Notes: generated by a model not told the origin, from the sequence alone. A stretch of DNA of 64,000 nucleotides from CAVWCW01 sp963753615 (GCA_963753615.1 CAVWCW010000006.1:1-64000), one strand, 5' to 3'. Positions 47,093 to 59,031 are shown, counted from the first letter of the stretch. Numbers and translations: made by a program.

Positions 47093-48010
47093 ATGGGTCC
47101 CGGCGCCGGAGCGCCCGGGAGCACCCTATTGACCGCCGTCCTGATCAAACTGGTCCTGCGCTTCGGCGCCCTGCTGCCGCTGCCCCTGCTCAGCCTGCTC
47201 GGCAGCCTGGCCGGATTCGGCTTCTATTGGGTGCCGAACCGTCACCGGCGGGTCACCGACATCAACCTGCGCCTTTGCTTCCCCGAACTGAGCCCGCGCC
47301 AGCGCCGGCGCCTCGCGCGCCTGAGCCTGATCGAGACCGCCAAGACCTTCGTCGAATCGCCCAAGATTCTGCTTGCCTCGCCCCAGCGAATCATGGCGCT
47401 GATCCGTTCCGTGGAAGGTCTCGAGGCCTTGGAGCAGGGGGTCGCCGCCGGCAAGGGGGCGGTTATTATGGGTCCGCACCTCGGCAACTGGGAGATCGGC
47501 GCCCTCTACTGCTCCTACCGCTTCCCGATTACCAGCATGTACCGGCCCCAGCGCAACGCCACCATCAACCACCTGATGCTGGCCGGCCGCCGGGGCTTCC
47601 AGGCCCACCTGGTGAGCGCCGACGCCCAGGGGCTCAAGGCCCAGCTCCAAGCCCTGCGCCGAGGTGAACTGATCGGCACCCTGCCCGACCACAGCCCGGC
47701 CAAGGGCAGCGGGGTATTCGCCCCCCTGTTTGGGCTGCCGGCCTACTCGCCGGTAATCGCGGCGCGCCTGGCCCGCAAGACCGGGGCGGCGGTGTTCTAC
47801 GGGTTCGCCGAACGCCGTCCCTGGGGCGGCGGCTTCGATGTCGTCTTTCGCCAGGCCGACCCGGATATCTACCACCCGGAGGTGGAGCAGGCGGTAGCGT
47901 CCATGAACCGGGATCTCGAATCGCTGATCCGCGCCCGTCCGGAGCAGTATTGGTGGAGTTACAAGCGATTTCGCCGGCGGCCGGAGGGGGAACCCAGGGT
48001 TTATGACTGA
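47093..48010 (+). CDS. lpxL: Lipid A acyltransferase (LpxL/HtrB family)
   Basis: A 305-residue membrane-anchored enzyme that adds a secondary acyl chain to the lipid A precursor. It has an N-terminal hydrophobic anchor (LVLRFGALLPLPLLSLLGSL) and the catalytic HX4E motif in GPHLGNWEIGALY, followed by TSMYRPQRN and GTLPDHSPAKGSGVF as in the family. The ATG at 47093 is used; the TTG 36 bases later would fit the family start better. The gene follows hoxW by 30 bases but is unrelated in function. Confidence 0.9.
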   Translation: MGPGAGAPGSTLLTAVLIKLVLRFGALLPLPLLSLLGSLAGFGFYWVPNRHRRVTDINLRLCFPELSPRQRRRLARLSLIETAKTFVESPKILLASPQRIMALIRSVEGLEALEQGVAAGKGAVIMGPHLGNWEIGALYCSYRFPITSMYRPQRNATINHLMLAGRRGFQAHLVSADAQGLKAQLQALRRGELIGTLPDHSPAKGSGVFAPLFGLPAYSPVIAARLARKTGAAVFYGFAERRPWGGGFDVVFRQADPDIYHPEVEQAVASMNRDLESLIRARPEQYWWSYKRFRRRPEGEPRVYD

Positions 48011-48438
48011 GCGATGCCTTTGCCGTCACGCGACCCCTTTGAACCTAGAAAGAGCAGTTGGACGGGGTGTAGGGTGTGCTTGCGGGGGTGTAGGGCAACG
48101 ACTGCATGGGTGCAGGAGGTAGGGCGACGCAGGAAGCCAAAGCCGAGGCGCAACGACGCGGAATCGTCAATCCTATTCCAAGGAGTTGCAACGCAGCGAC
48201 CCACAGGGATGTGGGAAATGTCAGGTTCCGTCTGGAACAGGACCGGACCATACGCCGCCGCAAGCGTGCCATGCGCCCCGTAGCCTGGATCACCGAATCG
48301 GTGAAGCGATAGATCGAAGGCTTGTTCCTGCATTTCAGTACCTTACTGTCAGAATGGAGCGGTCAACTGCTCTTTCTAGGGTGAAGTATCCGGGCTGGAT
48401 CAGCGCCGTCGGCTGGCTGTTTTCTCGTCTCCGCCGGT
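48011..48438. other. Gene-free stretch
   Basis: About 430 bases between convergent genes. A short plus-strand frame ending RRKRAMRPVAWITESVKR looks like the end of a lost gene, but no family is recognised. Confidence 0.4.
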
Positions 48439-49816
48439 CTACAGCAGGAGCCAGGTTGCCAACCCGAGAAAGCTGAGAAAGCCCACCACGTCGGTGACCG
48501 TGGTCAGCACCACCGCGCCGGCCAGGGCCGGGTCGATGCCGAGGCGATCCATCGCCAGGGGGATGAATACCCCGGCGAAGGCCGCCGCTAGCAGGTTGAT
48601 CACCATGGCCGCGCCCAGCACCATGCCGATGCCCGGGTTGCCGAACCAGAGATAGGCGATCAGCCCCACCACCAGGGCCCAAAGCACCCCGTTGAGCAAG
48701 GCGATGGCGAGCTCCTTGCGACCCAGCCAGAGGCGATTGGCCACCCCGACCTGACCCAGGGCCAGGCCGCGGATCACCAGGGTGAGGGTCTGGCTGCCGG
48801 CGATGCCGCCCATACTGGCGACGATCGGCATCAGTACCGCCAGGGCCACCAACTGGGCCAGGGTATCCTCGAAGCGCCCGATCACCCAGGAGGCGAGGAA
48901 GGCGGTGCCAAGATTGACCCCGAGCCACAGGGCCCGGCGCTTGGCGCTCGGCAGCACCGGGGCGAACAGGTCTTCCTCCTCGTCCAGGCCGGCCATGTTC
49001 ATCAGCGGGCGCTCGGCTTCGGCGCGGATCAGGTCCACCACGTCGTCGATCGTAATGCGCCCGAGCAGCAGGCCGGTGTCGTCCACTACCGCGACCGACA
49101 CCAGGTCTCGGCGCTGGAACAGGTGCGCAACCTCCTCCTCTGCCAAGGCCACCGGCACCTGATCTGCCCCGGCGCTCATCACCGCCGAGACCTGCTCTTC
49201 GGGCTGGCGGGTCAGCAGCACCCCCAGGGGCAGCTTGCCGAGGTAGCGGCCATCGCGGTCCACCACCATCAAACCGTCCGTTTGATCGGGCAGGCCCTCG
49301 CGCCGGCGCAGGTAGCGCAGTACCACCTCCAGGCTGACGTCGGCCCGCACCGCCACCGCCCGGGTATCCATCAAACGCCCGGCGCTGCCCTCGGGTAGGC
49401 CAGGGTCGCCTCCAGGCGCTCCCGACCTTCCGGGTCCAGGGACTCGCGGATGGCATCGCCTAGGTCGTCGGGCAGATTCTCGACCAGGTCCACCAGGTCG
49501 TCCAATTCCATGGCCCCGGCAGCGTTGGTCAGGGCCTCTGGCGCCAACTCCTCGACCAGGCTCTCCCGAGCCACGTCGCCCAGGTTGGCCATTACCTCGG
49601 CCGCCTGCTCCTCGGGAACAAAACCCCAGAGGTATTCCCGGTCCCGCTCCGGGATCGATTCCACCAGATTGGCGCTCTCCGCCGGGTGCAGATCCGCCAG
49701 CGCGGCGCGCAATCCTCTCCGTCGCCCTGGCCAATGGCCTGGATCACCTCGCCGACCAACTGCTCTTCCGGGCTCAGGTCTTGTCCGACATATTCATACT
49801 CCACCAACAGCGGCAT
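48439..49816 (-). CDS. mgtE: Magnesium transporter MgtE, two frameshifts
   Basis: About 455 residues. The N-terminal helical domain (ALADLHPAESANLVESIPER), the CBS pair (around VMSAGADQVPVALAEEE and LLGRITIDDVVDLIRAEAER) and the five-helix channel domain with the selectivity segment (LVALAVLMPIVASMGGIAGS, QTLTLVIRGLALGQV) are all present. The start MPLLVEYEYVGQDLSPEEQ at 49816 joins the domain after a shift near 49,712, and another shift near 49,385 leads into the CBS region. It is followed by a heptamer repeat array and an MscK-like gene. Confidence 0.9.
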
Positions 49817-49869
49817 TGAACCGCCGAGACGCCATGAATTCTGGTTTCCGCCGCCGCCCGCCGCGACGC

Positions 49870-49934
49870 TCAGTCCTCAGTCCTCAGTCCTCAGTCCTCA
49901 GTCCTCAGTCCTCGAGTCCTCAGTCCTCAGTCCT
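49870..49934. repeat. Heptamer tandem repeat (TCCTCAG)n, array 1
   Basis: About nine copies of the 7-base unit TCCTCAG, with one extra G-containing variant near 49,913. The array lies between the mgtE start and the end of the MscK-like gene. A second, longer array is at 53491. Confidence 0.9.
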
Positions 49935-49949
49935 ACAACACCTTACTCC

Positions 49950-52366
49950 TCACCCCTCTCGCGGAGGCCCACCCTCGGGCGGCCAGCCCTTTACATATAC
50001 ATCCTGTTGCGGGAACGGAATCTGGATGCCCTTGGCGCGGAACGCGGCGTCGATCGCGTAGTTGAGTTCGCTGCGCACCGTCAGCCGGCTGTTGACGTCG
50101 CTGATGAAACAGCGCAAGTCGAACAACAGAGCACTGTCCCCAAAGGCCAGAAACATCACCTTCGGAGGCGGGGCTCGGCCGTCCGTGATGACCTGAGGGT
50201 GTCGCTCGGCCACCTCCAGCAACACCTTTCGCACCAGCTGCACGTCGCTGCCGTAGGCCACCCCGACCGGGCATATTACCCGGCCGTAAGGATCGCGATA
50301 GGTCCAGTTGGTTACCTGGCCCGAGATCAACTCGGAGTTGGGCACGATCACATCGGATCGATCAAAGGTCTGGATCTCGGTGGCGCGCACCCGCACCTTT
50401 TTTACGTAGCCTTCGGTGTTGCCCACCACGATCCAGTCGCCGGGGCGAATCGGGCGTTCGAACAACAGGATGATCCCGGATACGAAATTGTTGACGATAT
50501 TCTGCAGGCCGAAACCGATGCCGACCGAAAGGGCGCCGGCGATAATGGCGATATTGGATAGGTCGACCCCGGCCATCGAAAGGCCGACCAGGATCGCCAG
50601 GGCAAACCCGACGTAGCCGCTGACCGACACCATGGCGTCTCGAGAACCGGCGTCGAGACGGCTGCTGCTGCGAAGCTTCTGGTCCATGCGGTCGCGGCCC
50701 CAGGTCACCAGCATCAGCAGCAGCGCGAACAGCCCCAACCCCAGCAACACCTTGAAGGAACGATTCGCAAACCGCCGACATCGAAGCCGTCCACCAGGTA
50801 TTCGAACCCAGCGCGAAACCGGCCTCCGAAAGCCCCCCAGACACTGAGCGCCAACAACGCCGCAGAACCCCAGATCAGGATCCACAGCAGCAGGCGCACC
50901 CGATCAGGCCCGGCACCGGGTCGTCGACCCCCAGCCCGATGCTGGTGTGAAAGCGGCCCCCCAACCGACCCCGCCCCGGTCGAGCCGATCCAGGACCTCG
51001 CGAACCAAGACGCCAAGGACCCAAAACACCCCACCAATCAGCAGGGTGCCCAACATTCCGGTCAACAGGTACGCGGAAAGGTTACGATAACCCAGCCATT
51101 CGGCGCCCAGGATCACCAGCAACACCAGCAACAGCAGAAAGCGCAAGCGCCGGCCCATGCGCAAGCGTTCCACGCGACCGAGCAGCCACAACAGCCAGAC
51201 GCTGTTGATCACCAACAGGCTGACCACCGCCGCACCGGCCAGCTGGGACAGCTCCGGCGGCGGCAGCTCGCCGGCCCCCAGGGAGTGGCCCAGGAGCCCT
51301 CCCAACAGCAGCAGCAGCGCCAGCATCTGCAGGCGCCGCCCCAGGGCCTTGGCGACTCATCCAAGAGCGGGGTGATCTGGCGCGCCGGTTTCGGCGGCCG
51401 CAGGGCGCTGCGGATCAGGATCATCGCCAATAAGTAGGCCACCAGCCCATAGCCCGCCACTGCCAGCAACGGCGGTGTCTCGGCAGGTCCCGGAACAGCC
51501 AGGCCAGCATCAGATCGGCTCCGACGAGGGTCGCCAGGGGCACGCAGTAGAAGGCCAGGCCCGACAACACCGCGCCGGGGATGCGCCCGGTCAGTCCCAA
51601 GTGTCTCGTCCGGCGGCCGCACCCGCCGGCGCAGCCAGGACCGGGCCAAGACCCCGACAGCAGGAACCCCAGCGCGCCGCCGGCGGCGATCAGCAGCAGA
51701 CCCTCCGGGTCGAGCCGGCCCGCGGCGCCGCTGCCCTCGATCAGGAAACTCCTCCACCGAGAGCCAGAGCCCGACCGGGTCGAGCAGACTGCCCGAGAAC
51801 AGAAGCTGGCCGAGATTGTGCTCTTTCTCCACCAGGGTCTGGCGCAACATCCGCTGCTGCAGTTTGGGTGAGGCGCTCCACCAGCTCGTCGGCACGGGCA
51901 GCCAGCAGCCGGCACTTGGTGAGGGTGGCCTCCACCCCCAGCTTGCGCTGCCGTATCTCGCTCAGGTCACGCCTCAGCTCGGGGCTCTGAGCAGCGGCCT
52001 GCCCGCTGCCGGATCGGTGGCTTTGGCCTCCCCCCCCGGCCGCCGCATCGGTCTGCCTCCCGCTCGCCGACTGCGGACAAAGTCTTGGAGATGCGGGCCA
52101 GCTCAGACTCGGCCTGGCCCACACATTGGATACTGCGGCTGCGGGCATTGGCCGCATCGCGGATCGCCTCGCCGATGGTATCGGCGTTGAGCGAGGCGTC
52201 GGCCAGTTCCTTGGCCAGGCGCTCGACCGTCAGCCGAGTCTGAGCGATCAGCGGGTCGGAATCGTCCTGGGCCGACCGCGGGCAAGTACCAAGAGCCCCA
52301 GCACCAAACCGAGCAGCCAGGCATCGACTCAGGCGCCCGCGCAACGTCCGACCACGGGAATTTCAT
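49950..52366 (-). CDS. MscK/KefA-like mechanosensitive channel, multiple frameshifts
   Basis: Reading across at least five frame changes gives about 800 residues: an N-terminal periplasmic coiled-coil region (TVERLAKELADASLNADTIG), several membrane segments, and a complete MscS domain at the C-terminus, with the pore helix GVDLSNIAIIAGALSVGIGF GLQNIVNNF (split) and NWTYRDPYGRVICPVGVAYG. The last 312 codons (49950-50885) are one open frame; shifts lie near 50,770, 50,940, 51,350, 51,720, 51,870 and 52,310. The start near 52,366 is an estimate. It either is a pseudogene or the draft is poor here. Confidence 0.75.
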
Positions 52367-52687
52367 CCGTGCGCCGGCCTCGAACCGTCCACCGCCGAGG
52401 GTGCGCAACACGCTGGCGGAGGCCGGTGCTCACAGGCGGGGGATATAGGGAGAAGTGCATCCATCGGTGTCTGGGCTCGCTCAGGGCTTCGGCCCCGCCA
52501 TAGAATTGGCTCGGTACCAGGGGAGGCAATTTGGCACGGAATCGCGCGCCACGCAACAGCCTAGCGAGGATTTACTGCAACGCTTTCCAGCCAGCCGCAG
52601 GACCTTCCGTTCGGGCCGCTGGCACCGGTTCAACGAAATCAGGGTTGGGTACGCGTCTGATCTGGTCTGAAGCGGAGCACCCAGCGG

Positions 52688-53258
52688 TCAGGAGCTGGAT
52701 TCGTTGAGGTACTGGTAGAGTAGACGGAAGCGGTTTGGATCGCGTTCGCCGAACACCGGGTCGTCATGTTTCGGTACGTCGCCCTCGATGCGTTCCCAAT
52801 CCTCCGTATTCAGGCAGGCGTCCAAGGCGGGAACATTTCCTGCTCCTCCCAATCGAGGTGCTGGCGCTGAAGCGCGATAAACTCCCGGCCCTCGATTCTC
52901 CAGCTCCTCGCGGCCGATAACCGCCCCCTGCACCACACCCTCGAGATTCTTCCGGAATTTCCTCGACAACCCGACCAGCAGGCCATGCTGTTGGTGCAAC
53001 TTGTCGAGCAGCGCCTGCTTATCGCCCAAACGCCCGCGGGGCGGCTTCGAAGATCCTGTCTTCGGTGGGATGGTGGATCAGCTCGGCATAGCACTCGATA
53101 TACTCGAGCATCTCTACCTTGAGGTCGAAATCGGATTCGCGCCCGGCGTAGAACTCGTTCAGCTCGCGCTCGAGCAGGTCGAGCAGGCGCGCCAAATTGA
53201 TATGATCCCGGTGCAGGCGTTCCAGCAAGACTGTGCATCCAATACCCCCGTTGGCTGA
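52688..53258 (-). CDS. Hemerythrin-type (HHE) cation-binding protein, frameshifted
   Basis: About 185 residues of helical di-iron protein: LLERLHRDHINLARLLDLLE with the first ligands, IECYAELIHHPTEDRIFEAA, LLDKLHQQHGLLVGLSRKFR, and RQHLDWEEQEMFP for the last ligands, then ERDPNRFRLLYQYLNESSS. Three frames are needed, with shifts near 53,025, 52,905 and 52,830. Such proteins are linked to oxygen, NO or iron handling. The true start is unclear; no good ribosome site was found. Confidence 0.75.
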
Positions 53259-53490
53259 GCTGGTGGTCGGCAGCGGTCCGGCCGCGACCGCTTTCTCTAC
53301 AGTAGTACAGCGGCAGGGAATCGGCAAAAGCTGCTGAGGGGTGGGGTTACCAATCCCCGGGGCCACGGCCCCCGCTTCTGGGTCCCCGTCGACGCCCGGG
53401 AGCTCCAAGACCGCGCCCCCTGCAGCGCCTGGCGGACCGGAACGGGAGTGCTTCGAGCGCCGGCGGGACGCGATTCCACCCCGCTGCATT

Positions 53491-53659
53491 CCTCAGCCCT
53501 CAGCCATCAGTCCTCAGTCCTCAGTCCTCAGTCCTCAGCCCTCAGTCCTCAGTCCTCAGTCCTCAGCCCTCAGTCCTCAGTCCTCAGCCCTCAGTCCTCA
53601 GCCCTCAGTCCTCAGTCCTCAGTCCTCAGTCCTCAGTCCTCAGTCCTCAGTCCTCAGCC
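53491..53659. repeat. Heptamer tandem repeat (TCCTCAG/CCCTCAG)n, array 2
   Basis: About 24 copies of a 7-base unit, alternating TCCTCAG and CCCTCAG. The array supplies the stop codon of the potassium channel gene (the minus strand reads GLRTED then TGA). Confidence 0.9.
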
Positions 53660-55377
53660 CCGACGCGACCGACGCCGCGGCTGCCCTCCCCTTATCGAAC
53701 TGGCGCCAAATCCACCCTTTGGAGATGGAGCCCCCGGTCAGCACGTAGACCAGGGTATGCTCGTTGAGCAAGGTCCACTCCATACGCGGCTGGGCCGAGT
53801 GACGCCCGCAGAACAGAATGCGGTCTCCGGGATGCAATTCCTTGTCCTGCCGCAGGCAGCAGATCCCGGCTGCCCTTGCGGTGCAGCAACAGCGGAATGC
53901 AGGCCAGTCGGCTTTCTCGGTCCCTCGGATGGGCGAGCAGATGGGCGATCTTTATGGTCTTCCCGGCGGCCAGGGCATCGGCCACCGCCCCCGCGTGCTC
54001 CGGGCCGATCTCCAGTTCCCAGGTATGGCGGCACCTCGACATCGACAACGCCGATAATGCGGCTCACCAGCTCGCAGGCCCACTCGTCGTCCTGGAACAG
54101 CGCCAGGTGCAGAAACTCGGACAACAGGGGCCGGGCCAGCAGCACCCGAATCTTGTTGGCTATGATGGAACTGGGATGCATCACCATATCGGCCTGCACC
54201 GCCTCGGCGATAGCCTCATTGCTCTTGAGGATTCTGGCGCAGGATCACGAACAACTTGGAGTTGATTTCACGGGCGGTCATGATGATGGAGAGATTGTTG
54301 ACGTCATGGTCGGTGCCCGCCACCAGGCCCACCGCTTCTTCGATATTGGCCTGGAGCAAGGTCTCAGCCTCGGTGCCCGGGCCCACTACGGTGTCGGCGG
54401 GAGCGCCGGTCGAGCCCGGGCTTCGCCTCCACGATCACCGTCTCCAGGCCTTCATCCTGCAACCGCTCGTAGATCGCCTTGCCGAAACGGCCATAGCCGC
54501 ACAGCACCCAGTGCCCGTCCTTCGGGGGATACAGCGGCTCCGGCAGGCTTTCGTGCATCAGCCCGGTCAGCCACTGGTAGAGCAGGTACAGGCTGGGAGC
54601 CTGCAAGGCGGTGGCCAGATGGGTGGCGAAGGTGTCGAAAGGATCGACGATGTGATTGGTGCCGAAAGAATCCATATTGGCCTCCACCTCCCGCGAGTCG
54701 GCACGGCAGATGACCTTGACCTCCTTATGCATCAGCTTGGCGGCGATGGCGATCTTGAGATTGGTCTCGTTGACGTTGGTCAGGGCCACCACACCGCGCA
54801 AAGGCGGTGTTTGAGCCCGGCTTCCAAGAGATGCTCCGGGCGGCGCCATCGGCATAGAAAGCGGAACGTATTCGCGCAAATTCTCCAGCTTGAGCAGATT
54901 GATCCGTTGTCGGATGATATCCATGGTGACGGCATGCCGATTTCGATCCGTCAGGGCGCGCACCAGGACGCTGCCCGTCTCGCCATAACCGCAAACCAGA
55001 TAGAAGGGCTCGCGCAGGCGGCGAATGCGGCGCGCGAACCGGCTCGGTCAGCGCCTGCTGAAAGGTCTTGTCCTGGAACAGGGCGATCAGGGTGCCGATG
55101 GAGTAAAACCAGACCACCACCGTGGCATAGATGCTGACCGTCACCCATAACCGCTGGGCACCGGTGAACTGGTAGGGAATCTCGCCAAAACCGATGGTGG
55201 TGGACGTGAAGCTGACGAAGTAAAAGGCATGGAAGAAGCCCATGTGCCAGACATTGCCGTCGCCGTCCTGCCCCGGGATCAGCACCAGGCCAAGGATCGC
55301 CACCGTGATAGGTGACGATCAGCGTCAGCAGCGGCGCGCGCATGCGCCGAAAGATCGAGGAAGACGATGTTTTCCAT
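53640..55377 (-). CDS. Potassium channel with TrkA-N (RCK) domains, multiple frameshifts
   Basis: About 575 residues. It starts MENIVFL at 55377; a first membrane helix (LLTLIVTY), a pore loop with filter TTIGFGEIPY and a second helix (ATVVVWFYSIGTLIALFQ) form a two-helix K+ channel, followed by two Rossmann NAD-binding domains (CGYGE-like region near 55,000; WVLCGYGRFGKAIYERLQDE near 54,500). Shifts lie near 55,355, 55,295, 55,020, 54,400, 54,230 and 53,900-54,050. The C-terminus runs into the heptamer array. Confidence 0.75.
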
Positions 55378-55785
55378 GGCCGGAGTAGCGCCCGATGCGA
55401 TCAGCCGCCGGAGCATCACCGTCTCGATCACCAGGAGCACCACCGAGACCACGTTGGCGATCATGGCGCCGCCGGACAGGGACACGATACTGGCGGTCAC
55501 CGCCGGGGTAAGCCCGGTGCCGGTGACGTGGACCGCCACGCCCCAGACCAGCACGGCGGCGATCAGCTGCAGCATGGCCACCAGGCTGGTGGCCAACAGC
55601 ACCGCGCCCATCTGGGTGCGGTCACCGAACTTGAGCACGGTGGCGATCAGATTGACCACCACAACGGCGAACAGCTCCCAGACATTGTGGTGGTCAGGGT
55701 TCTCGATTTCCCCGACGAAGAAGCCGAAGTTCAGGGTAAGCGCGAGGACGATGAAGAAGCCGAAGACGACCTTTTCCGGATTCAT
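55376..55785 (-). CDS. DUF6394-like membrane protein
   Basis: Starts MNPEKVVFGFFIVLALTLNF at 55785 with AGGAG upstream and encodes about 135 residues with four hydrophobic segments (FGFFIVLALTLNFGFFVG, FAVVVVNLIATVLKF, VAMLQLIAAVLVWGVAV, NVVSVVLLVIETVML). The frame passes without a stop into the start of the potassium channel gene, so its own stop was probably lost to an indel near 55,400; the end given is an estimate. Position directly upstream of the channel suggests a joint role in ion transport. The family name is from memory. Confidence 0.65.
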
Positions 55786-55919
55786 GGCGGACTCCTGGGG
55801 GCCGTTATTGTGGTTTTGATTCGGCCCGGCGCGGGCCGAACGGTCATCAACCCATAGTAGCAGGGGTGAGCGGCGAGGGGTGAGGACTCGCCGCGGCAAA
55901 TAATGCTAACCTTTTCCGC

Positions 55920-56114
55920 ATGTCCGAGCGTCCCGCCGACGATTCCCGTTTCGACCTGGTGCTGCTGCTGGCGGCCCTCGCATTGCTGCTGTTCGCTTCG
56001 CCGTTGACCGCCTGGTGGAGCGCCCTGGGCGCCCCCTGGTACTTCCCCTATCTGCTGTGGTTGCTGCTGATCCTGCTCGCAGCCCTGAGAATCCACGGCC
56101 ACCATGACCCATGA
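55920..56114 (+). CDS. Small two-helix membrane protein
   Basis: A 64-residue protein, MSERPADDSRFDLVLLLAAL onwards, with two hydrophobic segments separated by a short loop (WWSALGAPWYFPY). Its end overlaps the start of the kinase gene by 11 bases, so the two are translated together and it may be a partner of the kinase's transporter-like half. Confidence 0.7.
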   Translation: MSERPADDSRFDLVLLLAALALLLFASPLTAWWSALGAPWYFPYLLWLLLILLAALRIHGHHDP

Positions 56115-59031
56115 ACTGCCGGTCCTTTTCGGGGCCGGCGTGGTTTACCTGCTGCTGCTGTTCCTGATCGCGTACGCTACCGAGCAGGGCAAACTGCCGG
56201 AACGCTGGGTCAACAACCCTTGGGTCTACACCCTGTCGCTGGGTGTCTATGCCACCTCCTGGAGCTTTTATGGCAGTGTCGGTTATGCCGCAGAACAGGG
56301 ATATTCCTGACCATTATATTGTGTCACCTCCTGGCTTTCTGCTAACCCCTGTCCTGCTACGCCCTATCATGACGCTGTGCAGGGAATACCAGCTGACATC
56401 GGTAGCGGACCTGATGAGCTTTCGCTACCCCAGTCGCCTGACGGGCGTACTGGTCACCATCTTCATGCTGGTTGGTACCCTGCCCTATATTGCGCTGCAG
56501 ATACGTGCGGTTACCGAATCCATTAAAATTCTTACGCAGGAAGACACCCCGGATGTTATTGCCATTAGTATCTGTGTCGGCCTGACGATCTTCGCCATCC
56601 TGTTTGGCGCACGTCATATATCACCGCGTGAAAAACATGAAGGCCTGGTGGTTGCCATTGCCTTCGAGTCGGTTGTCAAACTGCTGGCGCTGCTGGCATC
56701 GGGCTGTTTGCCGTATTTGGCATCTTCGGCGGTCCTGCTGACATGAACCAATGGCTTGCGCAAAACCCGGAGGCACTGGAACGGCTTTACCAGCCGGTGG
56801 GGAGATGCATGGTATACGCTGATCATATTGTCATTCGCCGCTGCCTTCCTGCTGCCAAGACAGTTCCATATGATCTTCACGGAAAATATCAACGCCGGCG
56901 CACTTCGCTCACAGGCAAGCTGGGCCTTCCCGTTATTCCTGTTAATACTGAACCTGGCTATTCCCCCGGTACTGTGGGCGGGTATTGCGGGCCGAACGCC
57001 GGTTTCTGCTGATTACTACGTTCTCGGTATTACTCTGAATGCTGAATCCTCCTGGCTACCTCTACTGACGTTTATCGGTGGTATCTCGGCCGCCAGCGCC
57101 ATGGTGATTGTTACCACGCTCGCCCTGTCTGCCATGTGCCTTAACCATATCCTGTTACCATCGGTTATCCGAACCCGCGCGTCAATCTTTACTACTGGCT
57201 GCTATGGGGCCGGCGTTTTCTGCTAGGGCTGATTATTTATGCCGGTTACGGCTTCTTCATGCTACTCAAACATCGCCAGGGACTGGTGGAGATGGGACTG
57301 ATTTCGTTCGTCGCCGTGGCCCAGTTATTGCCAGGGATCTTCGGCGTGCTCTACTGGCCCCGGGCCACATGGCAGGGCTTCGTCTGCGGCTTGCTGGCGG
57401 GCATCGGCTTCTGGTCCCTGAGCCTGTTGCTGCCGCTGCTGGAAACCTCGGGGTTGATAAACGCCGGGGTCGATCTGAGTGGCCTGCGCGAGCTTTCCGG
57501 CGACCTGGGACGCTGGGAGTTGCCAGCTTCTGGTCGCTGGCCGCCAACGGGCTGGTATTCGTAATCGTATCCCTGTACACGCGCCAACGCCCGGAAGAGA
57601 CGCAGGCGGCCCAGGCGTGCAGCTCGGGGCTGCGCTCGCCCTTGGTCGGAGTGGTAAGCGCGGCCTCGCCGGAGGAGTTCAGCGCCGGCCTGGCAGCCAC
57701 CCTGGGCGTCGCTACGGCGGAGAGGGAAGTCGGCCAGGCCCTGGCCGACCTGGCCATGGATCCCGACGAGCGCCGCCCCAGCGAGCTCCGGCGGCTGCGC
57801 GAGCGCATCGAACGCAACCTGTCGGGGCTGATCGGTCCCCAGATGGCGCACATGGTGATCAACCAGCAACTGCGGCTCGACCCCCAGGCCCGCACCGCCT
57901 TGGCCGATTCCATGCGCTTTCTGGAAGAGCGCCTGGCGGATTCCCATTCGCGCCTGGAGGGGCTGACCGCGGACCTCGACCGCCAGCGCCGTTATCATCG
58001 CCGAATCCTGCTGGACCTGCCGCTGGGGGTCTGCTCCCTCAGTGGTGACGGACGCGTGGTGATCTGGAACCTGGCGATGGAGGTAATGACGCGAGTCAAG
58101 GCCAGCCAGGCCCTTGGGCAACAGGTGGACCGCCTGCCGGCACCCTGGGGCCGGCTCCTGGCGGGGTTTGCAGCCGCGGTCGACGACCACCTGCACCATC
58201 AAGAGGTGGCCGGTGCGGTACGCCCCCAATGGTTTAATCTGCACAAGGCGCAGGTGCTGGACCCGGACCCGGAGCTGCGGGGGGACCGCACCGAGACCGG
58301 CTTGGTAATGCTGCTGGAAGACCTCACCGACCTGGAGACCCTGGAGTCCGAGCTGGCCCACAGCGAGCGCCTGGCCGCGGTAGGCCGCCTGGCCGCCGGA
58401 GTGGCCCACGAGATCGGCAATCCGGTAACCGGCATTGCTTCCCTGGCCCAGAACCTGCTCGCCGGAAAGCTGCCGAAACCCGCCCGCGCCGACATCGACG
58501 AGATCCTGCAGCAAACCCGGCGCATCGCCAATATTCTCGGCACCCTGATCGAATTTAGCCGCAGCGGCCCCCGGGCCAGGCCTGCGAGCGCTTCCGGCTT
58601 CACGACAGCATCGCCGACGCCGTCCGCTTGGTGCGGCTGACCCACCACGCCAAACAGGTAGACTGCGACAATCTATGTCCGCCGGAGCTGGAGCTGTGCG
58701 CCAACCGCCAGCAGCTGTCGCAGGTCCTGGTCAATCTTTTCACCAACGCCTGCGACGCCTCCCGGCCCGGGGACCGGGTGGAAATCTTCGCCTTCGCCGC
58801 TGACGGCTGGCTGCAACTGGAGGTACAGGACCAGGGCAGCGGCATCCCCGAACACCGCGCGAGCGGGTTTTCGAGCCCTTCTTCACCACCAAGCTTCCGG
58901 GGGAAGGCACCGGTCTGGGCTTGTCCCTGGTATACAAAATCGTCGAAGATCACGGGGGTACTGTGGAGATCGAATCGGTACCCGGCACCGGCACCCGGGC
59001 GGTGATCCGCCTGCCCCTGGAGCAGACATGA
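56104..59031 (+). CDS. Sensor histidine kinase fused to a sodium:solute-symporter domain (CbrA-like), frameshifted
   Basis: About 975 residues. The first 550 resemble an SSS-type symporter (WSFYGSVGYAAEQGY, YQLTSVADLMSFRYPSR, ISPREKHEGLVVAIAFESVVK, 12-13 helices), followed by a PAS-like region (about 650-760) and a kinase core with phospho-His in GRLAAGVAHEIGNPVTGIAS, N box VNLFTNACDAS and GTGLGLSLVYKIVEDHGG. Frame changes near 56,290-56,345, 56,700, 56,805, 57,175, 57,525, 58,575 and 58,860. The stretch 56,300-57,240 is much lower in GC. It overlaps the response regulator (ATGA). Confidence 0.8.

Noticed and set aside
53491..53659. CRISPR or protein repeat (Ser-Pro-Gln-rich frame)
   Set aside because: It is a 7-base simple repeat; the translated SPQSSVL pattern only mirrors it.
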